From NCBI GenBank assembly GCA_963810815.1, contig CAWEPB010000004.1, positions 372,001 to 436,000 on the forward strand: 64,000 nucleotides of DNA. The letters run 5' to 3'. The notes under the pieces are model-generated. The model had not been told where the DNA came from, did not search any database, and worked only from the letters and a program-made list of their open reading frames with translations. Position 1 is the stretch's first letter, and each line of letters starts with the position of its first letter. Source of the DNA: CAVQWT01 sp963810815. GTDB lineage: Bacteria; Pseudomonadota; Gammaproteobacteria; Burkholderiales; Casimicrobiaceae. Shown in pieces: positions 57,866 through 64,000 of the stretch. The translations under genes were made by a program, and so were the position numbers.

Positions 57866-60217
57866 ATGATGACTTCGACCCGCCGCCCCCGCCCGTTCGC
57901 CCGCCTCGCCCGATGTTGCCGCCTGATCGCGCTGGCCGCCCTGGTCGCCACCGCCGGCGCGCTCGCGCTGCCCGCCGCTGCCCAGAGCACCCCCCCGACC
58001 CAGACACCCACCGCCACGATCGACGCCGTCGAGTTCTATCACGCGGCGCTCGACCACTACTTCATCACCGCCGACCCCGCCGAGATCGGCCTGCTCGACG
58101 AAGGCACCAAGATCCAGGGCTGGAAGCGCACCGGCAAAAGTTTCAAGGTCTGGCCCGCCACGCCGCCGGTCCCGGGCGCCGCGCCCGTCTGCCGTTTCTA
58201 CGGCAACCCGGCCAAGGGGCTCGACTCGCACTTCTACTCGGCGTCGACCGTCGAGTGCGACGAGGTCAAGGCCAAGTTCCCCGACAGCTGGCTGCTCGAG
58301 GCGAACATCGTGTTCCAGGTCACGCCGGTCTCGCTGCCGGACGGCACCTGCCCGTCGGGCACCAAGGCGGTCCAGCGGACGTTGAACTTCCCGCGCAGCG
58401 ACGTCAATCACCGCTACACCACCGACCCCTCCGTGCAGGCGGCGATGGTCCAGAAGGGCTACGTCGAGGAAGGCTACGGCAAGCCGCCGGTCGTGATGTG
58501 CGCGCCGGAGCCGGTGACCACGACCCCGGTCTGCTCGGTCACCGCCAGCAGCATCAATCCGGTGGCGGGCACCCCCGTCACGCTGACCGCCAGCTGCTCG
58601 CCGGAGGCCACGTCGTACGTCTGGTCCGGCTGCAGCACGACCGGCCCGGTCTGCACCTATACGTCGGACATCGCCACGACGCTCACCTTCGCCGTGTCCG
58701 GCATCAACGCCAACGGCACCGGTGCGCAGGTCGCCATCCCGGTCACCTGGACCGGCAACGGCAATCCGCCGCCGACGGGCCCGGTCCCGACCTGCACGCT
58801 CGCGTCCGACAACAACGCGCCGCTGACCGGCGACATCGTCACGCTCACCGCCACCTGCACCAACTCGCCGACGAGTTTCATCTGGTCGGGAAGCTGCACG
58901 CCGAGCGGCAACAAGTGCATCGCGACGTCCACCACCGCCGTCACGCGGAGTTACGCGGTGCAGGGCGCCAACGACACCGGTGCCGGCAACGAGGCGAGGC
59001 TGTCGCTGACCTGGACCGTCGGACTGCCGACCTCCGCGCCGGTGTGCACGACGATCAGCGCGAGCAACCTGTCGCCGATCATCAACACCAACGTGACGCT
59101 GACGGCCATCTGCTCCAACTCGCCGACCAGCTACGCGTGGACCGGATGCACGTCGAGCAGCAGCGTCTGCACCGACAACGTCGCCGTCACCGGCAACAAG
59201 ACCTACACGGTGACCGCGACCAACGCGATCGGCACCAGCCCGGCGCTCCCGATCACGCTGGCCTGGCAGCCGCTGCCGCCGGCGCCGGTGTGCACGCTGA
59301 CGTCGAGCTCGGGGGCGACCAATCCGCCGGCCGGCACCAACATCACGCTGACGGCGAACTGCGTCAACGGCGCGTACAGCTTCGTGTGGTCGTCGAACAC
59401 CCCTTGCGGCATCAGCACGTCGGCGACCTGCACGACGACGGCGCCGACCGCGGGCCTGCAGACGTACACGGTCACCGCCTCCAATCCGGGCGGCGCAGGC
59501 GCGCCGGCTTCGGTCGCGGTCACCTGGGATCCGCCGCCGCCGCCTTCGTGCACGATCTCGGCGAACACGTCGACGCCGACGATCGGCACCAACGTGACGT
59601 TGACCGCGGTCTGCAGCGGCGCGCCGACCAGCTGGTCGTGGTCGGCCAACACCGGCTGCAGCTCGAGCGCCACTTGCCAGACGACGTCGGCGACGCTTGG
59701 CACGGTGACCTACACGGTGACCGCGACCAACGCTGCCGGCCCCGGCAACACGGCGACCAAGGACATCACCTGGTCGCCGCCGTCGTCGGATCGCTGCGAG
59801 CCGTATTACGCGGACGGCGTCCTGAGCACGACGATGCCCTGGGGCGGCAGCGAATTGCACTCGCGCGACGAAGGCAACTTCGGCGCCGGCGCCTGGGTCG
59901 TCAAGTTCACCGTGCCGACGACCCGGACGTCGGGCAACGGGACGGCCAACGGCGCCGAGTGGGACGGCCCGCCGACGCAACGGCACCTGACGCTGTCGAA
60001 GGAGCGCTGCGACTTCCGCCCGATCGACCCGACCGGAGCGAACGGCCCGATGGCCGTGGGCTACGGCCAGTACCCGTCGGTGTACTGGAACATCGGCAAC
60101 ATGCTGCAGCCTGGCCAGACCTACTACATCAACATGCGCAACCGCGACCCGAACACGGGTGAAGTGAGCTGCCAGAACGCGACCTGCAACGCGCTGATCA
60201 ACTTCCAGTGGCCGTAG
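57866..60217 (+). CDS. Large secreted protein: DUF5648 domain, five Ig-like repeats, unknown C-terminal domain
   Basis: A 783-residue secreted protein. Signal peptide to about residue 40 (LAALVATAGALALPAAAQ). Residues 52-210 form a DUF5648-type domain (VEFYHAALDHYFITADPAEI, FYGNPAKGLDSHFYSASTVE). Five Ig-like domains of about 83 residues follow, starting near 218, 307, 391, 473 and 561. Each has V.LTA.C and Y.VT..N patterns and paired Cys. The C-terminal 140 residues (from about 641: DRCEPYYADGVLSTTMPWGG) carry further Cys and a YYINMRNRDPNTGEVSC ending; I do not recognise the fold. Likely a surface or extracellular binding protein. ATG 57869 is an alternative start. Confidence 0.85.
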   Translation: MMTSTRRPRPFARLARCCRLIALAALVATAGALALPAAAQSTPPTQTPTATIDAVEFYHAALDHYFITADPAEIGLLDEGTKIQGWKRTGKSFKVWPATPPVPGAAPVCRFYGNPAKGLDSHFYSASTVECDEVKAKFPDSWLLEANIVFQVTPVSLPDGTCPSGTKAVQRTLNFPRSDVNHRYTTDPSVQAAMVQKGYVEEGYGKPPVVMCAPEPVTTTPVCSVTASSINPVAGTPVTLTASCSPEATSYVWSGCSTTGPVCTYTSDIATTLTFAVSGINANGTGAQVAIPVTWTGNGNPPPTGPVPTCTLASDNNAPLTGDIVTLTATCTNSPTSFIWSGSCTPSGNKCIATSTTAVTRSYAVQGANDTGAGNEARLSLTWTVGLPTSAPVCTTISASNLSPIINTNVTLTAICSNSPTSYAWTGCTSSSSVCTDNVAVTGNKTYTVTATNAIGTSPALPITLAWQPLPPAPVCTLTSSSGATNPPAGTNITLTANCVNGAYSFVWSSNTPCGISTSATCTTTAPTAGLQTYTVTASNPGGAGAPASVAVTWDPPPPPSCTISANTSTPTIGTNVTLTAVCSGAPTSWSWSANTGCSSSATCQTTSATLGTVTYTVTATNAAGPGNTATKDITWSPPSSDRCEPYYADGVLSTTMPWGGSELHSRDEGNFGAGAWVVKFTVPTTRTSGNGTANGAEWDGPPTQRHLTLSKERCDFRPIDPTGANGPMAVGYGQYPSVYWNIGNMLQPGQTYYINMRNRDPNTGEVSCQNATCNALINFQWP

Positions 60218-60329
60218 CCGCGCCGGTCCGGCGGGGATGACACAGCGGGCGCCTCCGGGCGCCCGTTGTCGTTTCCGGTCGTCAGCCGCTGATCCGGGGC
60301 CTGACTCATCGACGTGCGCGGCACAGCGC

Positions 60330-60389
60330 GTGAGCGCGCCGGGCCGTCCCAGGGCGAACACCGGAGTGCGCAGCACGAAGGTAGTCCAG
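60330..60389 (+). repeat. Third copy of the 60-bp GTGAGC-led unit
   Basis: It starts GTGAGCGCGCCGGGCCGTCC, contains GGGCGAACACCGGAGTGCGC and AGCACGAAGG, and is followed by a second GTGAGCGCG. It matches the units at 75-194 at most positions but has one base fewer in the CCCAGGG tract, which breaks the 20-codon frame. Confidence 0.85.
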
Positions 60390-60434
60390 TGAGCGCGATA
60401 CGCCGCGGGCGGGCGCGTTGGCGTCAGGCAATTC

Positions 60435-60496
60435 GGGGATGCGGGACGCAAGCCGTGGGCGAGGCGGGGATGCGGGACGCAAGCCGTGGGCGAGGC
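60435..60496 (+). repeat. 31-bp direct repeat, two identical copies
   Basis: GGGGATGCGGGACGCAAGCC followed by GTGGGCGAGGC occurs at 60435 and 60466 without differences. The second copy runs into the left arm of the inverted repeat at 60488. Confidence 0.9.
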
Positions 60497-60561
60497 GAAA
60501 CGGCGGGCCCTGCTGCGTCGATGACCCACTCCTTCGCAGGGCCCGCCGCCCCGCCTCGCCC
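60488..60561. repeat. Long interrupted inverted repeat
   Basis: Left arm: GGGCGAGGC, a 4-base bulge, then CGGCGGGCCCTGC. Right arm: GCAGGGCCCGCCG, 4 bases, then GCCTCGCCC. A 22-base loop separates them. The arms pair over about 22 bases, giving a very stable hairpin on either strand. Confidence 0.85.
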
Positions 60562-60602
60562 GGTCGCGCCATGCTGAACAAAGGCAGCTTCGTTGCGGGG
60601 GC

Positions 60603-60678
60603 GGTGTCGGTCGCACGGCACGTCCCGTCGATGCGGCGGCAGCGTCGGTCGCACGGCACGTCCCGTCGATGCGGCGGC
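60603..60678 (+). repeat. 38-bp direct repeat, two copies
   Basis: TCGGTCGCACGGCACGTCCC followed by GTCGATGCGGCGGC occurs at 60607 and 60645, 38 bases apart, nearly identical. Confidence 0.9.
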
Positions 60679-60725
60679 CCGCCGTGCGGACGACTGAACA
60701 CCCGGAGGACGCGCGGCGGGCCGCC
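60673..60725. repeat. Second inverted repeat of the island
   Basis: GGCGGCCCGCCG (60673-60684) and CGGCGGGCCGCC (60714-60725) are perfect complements around a 29-base loop. The arm shares GGCGGGCC with the inverted repeat at 60488-60561. Confidence 0.85.
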
Positions 60726-60844
60726 GTGGCGACGGGACCTCGCAACGAGGCACCGGTCCGCGCGCCGTCGCGTGGGTATGGCCAGGGGGCGCGAATTCTC
60801 CAGCGAAGGCGCGGCGGTGGCCGCGCCCCCGGACCACGAACCGG

Positions 60845-61402
60845 TCAGGCCGCCAGCGGCTGCCGGCGCAGCTTGCGCTGCAGCGTGCGGCGGTGCATCG
60901 ACAGCGCGCGCGCCGTCGCCGACACGTTGTTGCCGCACTCGCGCAGCACGCGCTGGATGTGCTCCCACTCCAGCCGCTCGACCGACATCGGCTTCGCCGC
61001 GACGGCGATCTCCTCGTCGCCGTTCTCGCGATAGAACGCCGCCACCACCTCGTCGGCGTTCGCCGGCTTGGTGAGGTAGTACGTCGCGCCGAGCTTGATC
61101 GCCTCGACGGCGGTCGGGATGCTGCCGTGGCCGGTCAGCATGACGATCCGCGTGTGCGGGTCGGCGGCCTTCAGCGGACCGACGAGCTTGAGCCCGGAGC
61201 CGTCGGTCAGCTTCAGGTCGACGACCGCGTACTCGGGCGGATCCGCGGCGATCGCCGCGAGCGCAGCCTCGACGGTGCCGGCGACGCGCACCGCGTAGCC
61301 GCGCCCTTCGAGGGCGCGGGCGAGCACGTCCGACAGCACGACGTCGTCGTCGACCAGCAGCAGCGAGGGACGGTCGTCGCCGTCGCGATAGTTGATGTTC
61401 AT
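60845..61402 (-). CDS. regA: RegA/ActR/PrrA-type response regulator
   Basis: A 185-residue regulator: receiver domain (about 10-125) with acidic pocket LLLVDDDVVLSDVL, phospho-acceptor Asp in YAVVDLKLTDGSGL, Thr in VMLTGHGS and Lys in YLTKPAN. A short C-terminal Fis-type helix-turn-helix follows (WEHIQRVLRECGNNVSATAR, ALSMHRRTLQRKL). This is the RegA form, which controls respiration and redox genes. Its ATG overlaps the regB stop (ATGA), so sensor and regulator are coupled. Confidence 0.93.
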   Translation of the reverse strand: MNINYRDGDDRPSLLLVDDDVVLSDVLARALEGRGYAVRVAGTVEAALAAIAADPPEYAVVDLKLTDGSGLKLVGPLKAADPHTRIVMLTGHGSIPTAVEAIKLGATYYLTKPANADEVVAAFYRENGDEEIAVAAKPMSVERLEWEHIQRVLRECGNNVSATARALSMHRRTLQRKLRRQPLAA

Positions 61403-62796
61403 GGTTGCCTCGAGGGGAGTGTGAGCGACGCCAGCGGGAGCCGGACGAAAGCCTCGGCACCGCCACCGTCGCGGTTGGCCCAGCGGACGCTGCCGCCGAG
61501 CCGGTTGAGCACCGCCGCGGTGAGCACGAGCCCGAGGCCCGTGCCGCGCCCCGGCGGCTTGGTGCTGAAGAATGCGCGCCCGAGCCGCGGCAGCACGTCG
61601 GGCGGAATGCCCGGGCCGCGGTCGCGGACGACGAAGTCGAGCGCCTCGACACTCCAGCGCGCGTCGATACGGACGTCGTCGGGCGAGACGTCGGCGGCGT
61701 TGTCGACGAGGTTGACCAGTGCCTGCTTGAGCGCGGCGTCGGCGAAGATCGTCGGCGCCGGTCCGTCGCCGCCGAGGTCGACCGACAGCCGCGACTGCGG
61801 TCGCGCCGAGCGCACGCGCGCGACGACGCCCTCGACCAGGTGATCCAGCGCTTCGCGGCCACCGCCCTCGGCGCGGGCGTGACCCGCGGCCGACAGCAGG
61901 TTCGACAGCGTCGTCCGGCAGGCGTCGATCTGCGTGGCGAGGATCGCCAGGTCGCGCTCGCGGTCCGCCGCGTTGTCGGCACGGCGCATTTCGCCGACCA
62001 CGATCGCCATGGTCGCGAGCGGCGACGACAGCTCGTGCGCGGCGCCGGCGGCCAGCGTGCCGACGCGCAGCACCGCGGCGTCGTTGGCGGCGGAGAGGCG
62101 CGCGTCGGCGAGCGCGCTCGCATGCGCGGCGAGCGCCTGGGTGAGGCGCACCGTGAACCAGGCGATCACCGCCGCCGTCAGCGCGAAGCTGACGGCCCAG
62201 CCGGCGTGGCGCATTGCCGGCGGCAGCGGCAGGCCGCCGTCGAGCTGGAGCGGTGGCGCGAGCAGCGCGACGATCGACGCCGAGACGACCACGGCCAGCG
62301 TGCCGATGGCCGCCGTGCGTCGCGGCAGCATCAGGGCGATCACCACGACGTGCAGCAGGAACAGCAGCACGAACGGATTGCCGGCCCCGCCGGCGAAGGC
62401 GATGAGGAGCGAGAACGCCGCGAGGTCGAGCGCCAGCTGGATCGGCAACGCGCCGTCCGCGATCGGCGCCGCGCGCGCCAGTCGCCGCAGGGTCAGCAGA
62501 TTCACCGCGGCCAGTGCGGCGAGCACCGCGAGCATCGGTGCCAGCGGCAGCGCGACGTCGAACGCCATCGCACCGGCGATGGTCAGCGCCTGGCCACCGA
62601 GGGCGATGACGCGCAGGCGGGCGAGTTCGGCCAACCGTAGGCGCTGTTCCGCATCGGGCCGCGGATCGGACGGGATCGGCGGCGCCGTCGTCGATTCCCG
62701 CGGGTCGCCGTCGCGCGCCGACGCGCCGGCGCACGCGACCTCGACCGATGCGACGTTGCCGATCGGCGGCGGGTGGGAAAGTGTGTTGCCGGTCAT
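61399..62796 (-). CDS. regB: RegB/PrrB-type redox sensor histidine kinase
   Basis: A 465-residue membrane kinase with six helices in the first 230 residues. It has the RegB quinone-site motif GGxxNPF (FAGGAGNPFVLLFLLHVVVI), the phospho-His box TLAAGAAHELSSPLATMAI, and, about 40 residues later, a Cys in QIDACRTTLSNLL at the position of the redox-active Cys of RegB. The ATPase domain has NLVDNAADVSP, DRGPGIPP and GTGLGLVLTAAVLNRLGG. Redox sensing by quinone and Cys is therefore likely conserved. The ATG at 62796 is chosen over a longer GC-rich extension. Divergent from the 63145 gene. Confidence 0.94.
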   Translation of the reverse strand: MTGNTLSHPPPIGNVASVEVACAGASARDGDPRESTTAPPIPSDPRPDAEQRLRLAELARLRVIALGGQALTIAGAMAFDVALPLAPMLAVLAALAAVNLLTLRRLARAAPIADGALPIQLALDLAAFSLLIAFAGGAGNPFVLLFLLHVVVIALMLPRRTAAIGTLAVVVSASIVALLAPPLQLDGGLPLPPAMRHAGWAVSFALTAAVIAWFTVRLTQALAAHASALADARLSAANDAAVLRVGTLAAGAAHELSSPLATMAIVVGEMRRADNAADRERDLAILATQIDACRTTLSNLLSAAGHARAEGGGREALDHLVEGVVARVRSARPQSRLSVDLGGDGPAPTIFADAALKQALVNLVDNAADVSPDDVRIDARWSVEALDFVVRDRGPGIPPDVLPRLGRAFFSTKPPGRGTGLGLVLTAAVLNRLGGSVRWANRDGGGAEAFVRLPLASLTLPSRQP

Positions 62797-63144
62797 CTCG
62801 CTGCGCTCCGCCACGCTTTCGGTGCGGCAGCGCGCCCCTGTGTGACCGATTGTCACGCATCCGCCCGGCGCCGGGCTGACCAGGATCAAACTGCGGCTGC
62901 GCGAACGCTGCGGCCGCGCACGATCGTCGCTCGCTCGCCGGCGTGGTCCCGCCGGCGACCGGTCCCCGCCGCGAGGGTCGGGGCCTTTTCGGCAATCGTT
63001 TGACGCCGGTCAAGGTTTTTCCCGCGAGCGGTGGGTGTCAACGCCGCCGCCCTTCGTCCGTTTAGGGTAACGTTCGCCCTCGGCGAATCTGCCGCGCCAT
63101 TCCGCTTTGGGCGCACGTCAAAACCTACCCACTGGAGTTACCTG
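62797..63144. promoter_or_regulatory. Divergent regulatory region of regB with three palindromes
   Basis: The gap of about 350 bp contains GTGAC-N5-GTCAC (62842-62856), CTGAC-CAGG-ATCAA (62876-62889, matching TTGAT-N4-ATCAA at eight of ten positions) and the perfect palindrome TTGAC-GCCG-GTCAA (63000-63013). The last two resemble FNR/Anr-type boxes. No gene is seen. They could place regBA and the small secreted-protein gene under oxygen control. Confidence 0.5.
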
Positions 63145-63438
63145 ATGAACAAGCTGCACACCCTCCTCGTCGCGTCGACGTTTGCGCTGTCCGGCGCCAC
63201 CGCCTTCGCCGCGGACCCGCCGAAGGCCGCCGCCGCTCCGGCAGCCGCTGCGCCCGCCGCCGCTGCTCCGGCGGCCCCCGCCGCTGCCGCGCTGCAGAAG
63301 CCGGCCGACGTCACCGCCGAAGCCTGGGCGAAGATGAGCGACGCCGACAAGGCGAAGGCCGTCGAGAAGGCCAAGGCCGCCGCCCCGAAGAAGGACGCCC
63401 CCGCCGCGCCGGAAAAGAAGAAGAAGGGCGGCTGCTGA
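63145..63438 (+). CDS. Small secreted Ala/Pro/Lys-rich protein
   Basis: A 97-residue exported protein: signal peptide (LLVASTFALSGATAFAADPP), an Ala/Pro-rich stretch with AAAPAAAAPAAAAPAAPAAA, a middle segment KPADVTAEAWAKMSDADKAK, and a Lys-rich end KKKKGGC with a terminal Cys. GGAG lies nine bases before the ATG, and a strong terminator follows. No family recognised. The terminal Cys might allow a disulfide or metal contact. Confidence 0.75.
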   Translation: MNKLHTLLVASTFALSGATAFAADPPKAAAAPAAAAPAAAAPAAPAAAALQKPADVTAEAWAKMSDADKAKAVEKAKAAAPKKDAPAAPEKKKKGGC

Positions 63439-63482
63439 CCGTCGCCCTCCGCTCGCGGCCCGGTTTCCGGGTCGCCGGCACG

Positions 63483-63508
63483 AAAGGGCCGCCTTCGGGC
63501 GGCCTTTT
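63483..63508 (+). terminator. Rho-independent terminator of the small secreted-protein gene
   Basis: GGCCGCC-TTCG-GGCGGCC with flanking AAA / TTTT pairing and a T-run on the plus strand, 45 bases after the stop. The UUCG-type loop and the T tract make it convincing. Confidence 0.9.
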
Positions 63509-63604
63509 CATTTGGACCCGGCGTGAACTGCGCCCTCGGGCCCACGGGCGCCCCTTCCGGCTGCCGCGTGCTGTTGCGACGCGGCAGAGTGGCCGCCCCA
63601 TGCC

Positions 63605-63633
63605 TTGACAAAAAGAGAATGATCGTTCATTCT
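63605..63633 (+). promoter_or_regulatory. Promoter of the efflux operon with a TetR-type operator inside
   Basis: TTGACA (63605-63610) is a perfect -35. CATTCT (63628-63633), 17 bases later, is a weak -10. Between and over them lies the palindrome AGAATGA-TCGT-TCATTCT (63616-63633), the form bound by AcrR/TtgR-like TetR repressors of RND pumps. A bound repressor would cover the -10 and spacer. No tetR gene is in the window. Confidence 0.75.
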
Positions 63634-63728
63634 TGTCTGCTTTCTCCTGCCCGCGCCCGCCCTGCCGAGGCGACGCGCGGAGCCGCATCGCCCGCTCGGG
63701 CTTCGAGGTCCGTCCCAACGAGGTTGCC

Positions 63729-64000
63729 ATGCCCTCGCCGTATCCCGCAGCAAGCCGGTCCGTCGCCGGCTGGTCCCTCCCCAGCTGGCCCGTCCCCACC
63801 CTGATCGTCAGCGCGCTGCTGGCGGCGTGCGGCCAGTCCGCACCGCCGCCCCCCGCGGCCCCGCCCGCCATGGAGGTCAGCGTCGTCACGCTGCAGCCGC
63901 AGACGGTCACGCAGACGCGAGAACTGCCCGGCCGGACCAGTCCCTACGTCGTGGCCGAGGTCAGGCCGCAAGTCGGCGGGATCGTGAAGTCGCGGCTGTT
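63729..64000 (+). CDS. RND efflux periplasmic adaptor (AcrA-like), N-terminal part
   Basis: The first 90 codons are present and the gene runs off the window. A lipoprotein signal (TLIVSALLAACGQS, lipobox LAAC) is followed by the adaptor opening EVSVVTLQPQTVTQTRELPG and YVVAEVRPQVGGIVKSRLF, typical of AcrA/MexA membrane-fusion proteins that link the inner-membrane pump to TolC. The ATG at 63729 lies 96 bases after the operator promoter. The pump and channel genes should follow outside the window. Confidence 0.88.
   Translation, partial: MPSPYPAASRSVAGWSLPSWPVPTLIVSALLAACGQSAPPPPAAPPAMEVSVVTLQPQTVTQTRELPGRTSPYVVAEVRPQVGGIVKSRL

Larger units (their letters stand above)
60218..60844. repeat. Repeat island of about 630 bp between the Ig-repeat gene and regA
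   Basis: No convincing gene. It contains, in order: one 60-bp GTGAGC-led unit (60330-60389), a 31-bp direct repeat twice (60435-60496), a long inverted repeat (60488-60561), a 38-bp direct repeat twice (60603-60678) and a second inverted repeat (60673-60725). Short open frames across it are repeat translations. It lies between the ends of two convergent genes. Confidence 0.8.

Noticed and set aside
57767..60745. A 992-codon minus-strand frame opposite the Ig-repeat gene
   Set aside because: The sequence is low-complexity Arg/Gly/Val and mirrors the plus-strand gene, which has a signal peptide and recognisable domains.
61405..62640. A 411-codon plus-strand frame opposite regB
   Set aside because: It is a Gln/Arg-rich shadow of the histidine kinase; regB has all catalytic boxes and is coupled to regA.

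Overview
The window is 64 kb of very GC-rich, densely packed, Gram-negative chromosomal DNA. A betaproteobacterium, probably Burkholderiales-like, is the best guess. The supporting signs are an EF-P with Arg at position 32 next to its EarP rhamnosyltransferase, a RegB/RegA redox pair, an Mla lipid transporter with a STAS-permease fusion, a TAXI-TRAP transporter with its DUF1850 partner, DUF3300/DUF2950 envelope proteins, and many exported solute-binding proteins. I saw no rRNA, tRNA, CRISPR array, transposase or prophage gene. Nearly all genes are ordinary chromosomal genes. At least ten gene junctions use 4-base stop/start overlaps (ATGA, GTGA or TTGA), so translational coupling is pervasive.

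Layout. 1-3503 (minus) is an operon running solute-binding protein > small exported protein > mlaE(STAS) > mlaF > mlaD, with mlaD cut by the window edge. 3681-5464 (plus) carries a second, paralogous solute-binding protein and a SYLF lipid-binding protein that ends in a strong terminator. 5608-15528 (plus) is a purine module: xdhA-xdhB-xdhC followed by a complete BMP-type nucleoside/purine ABC importer. 15560-20393 holds a frameshifted pssA and three minus-strand envelope proteins (crystallin/glycine-zipper, DUF2950, DUF3300). 20394-29716 (minus) encodes PPDK, an aldehyde dehydrogenase, a patatin-like lipoprotein, an EamA exporter, Ogt and an Ada-like/AlkA protein. 29930-32623 (plus) is an NMT1/THI5-type ABC importer. 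32693-36470 (minus) carries a CDGSH protein, a DUF3846-like protein, a DUF2182 protein, an MFS transporter and a LysR regulator. 36696-39811 (plus) has a sulfatase and an MltF-like transglycosylase. 40251-46750 (plus) has an 8-oxoguanine-type deaminase, an FAD oxidoreductase, and a TAXI-TRAP system. 46764-53980 (plus) has a transmembrane Ser/Thr kinase, a membrane-anchored trehalose-6-phosphate synthase, OtsB and a GH15 enzyme. 53993-57544 has a CDF transporter and a FrnE-like oxidoreductase (minus), then earP-efp (plus). 57866-60217 is a large secreted DUF5648/Ig-repeat protein. 60218-60844 is a repeat-filled non-coding island. 60845-62796 (minus) is regB-regA. The window ends with a tiny secreted protein and the start of an RND efflux adaptor behind a TetR-type operator.

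Two themes go beyond routine annotation. First, short GTGAGC-led repeats sit at gene boundaries in several places: 60-bp units between mlaF and mlaD and again at 60330; 23-bp units at the xdhC/ABC junction; 27-bp units after the FAD oxidoreductase. At the mlaF-mlaD junction the repeats form a 51-codon open frame that overlaps the stop of one gene and the start of the next by 4 bases on each side. Second, at least four genes (pssA, the crystallin-like protein, the NMT1-type permease, the TRAP permease) are interrupted by a single-base frame change, and up to four more sites look similar. This points either to indel errors in the assembly or to real decay, and it should be settled before any apparent fusion or truncation is interpreted.
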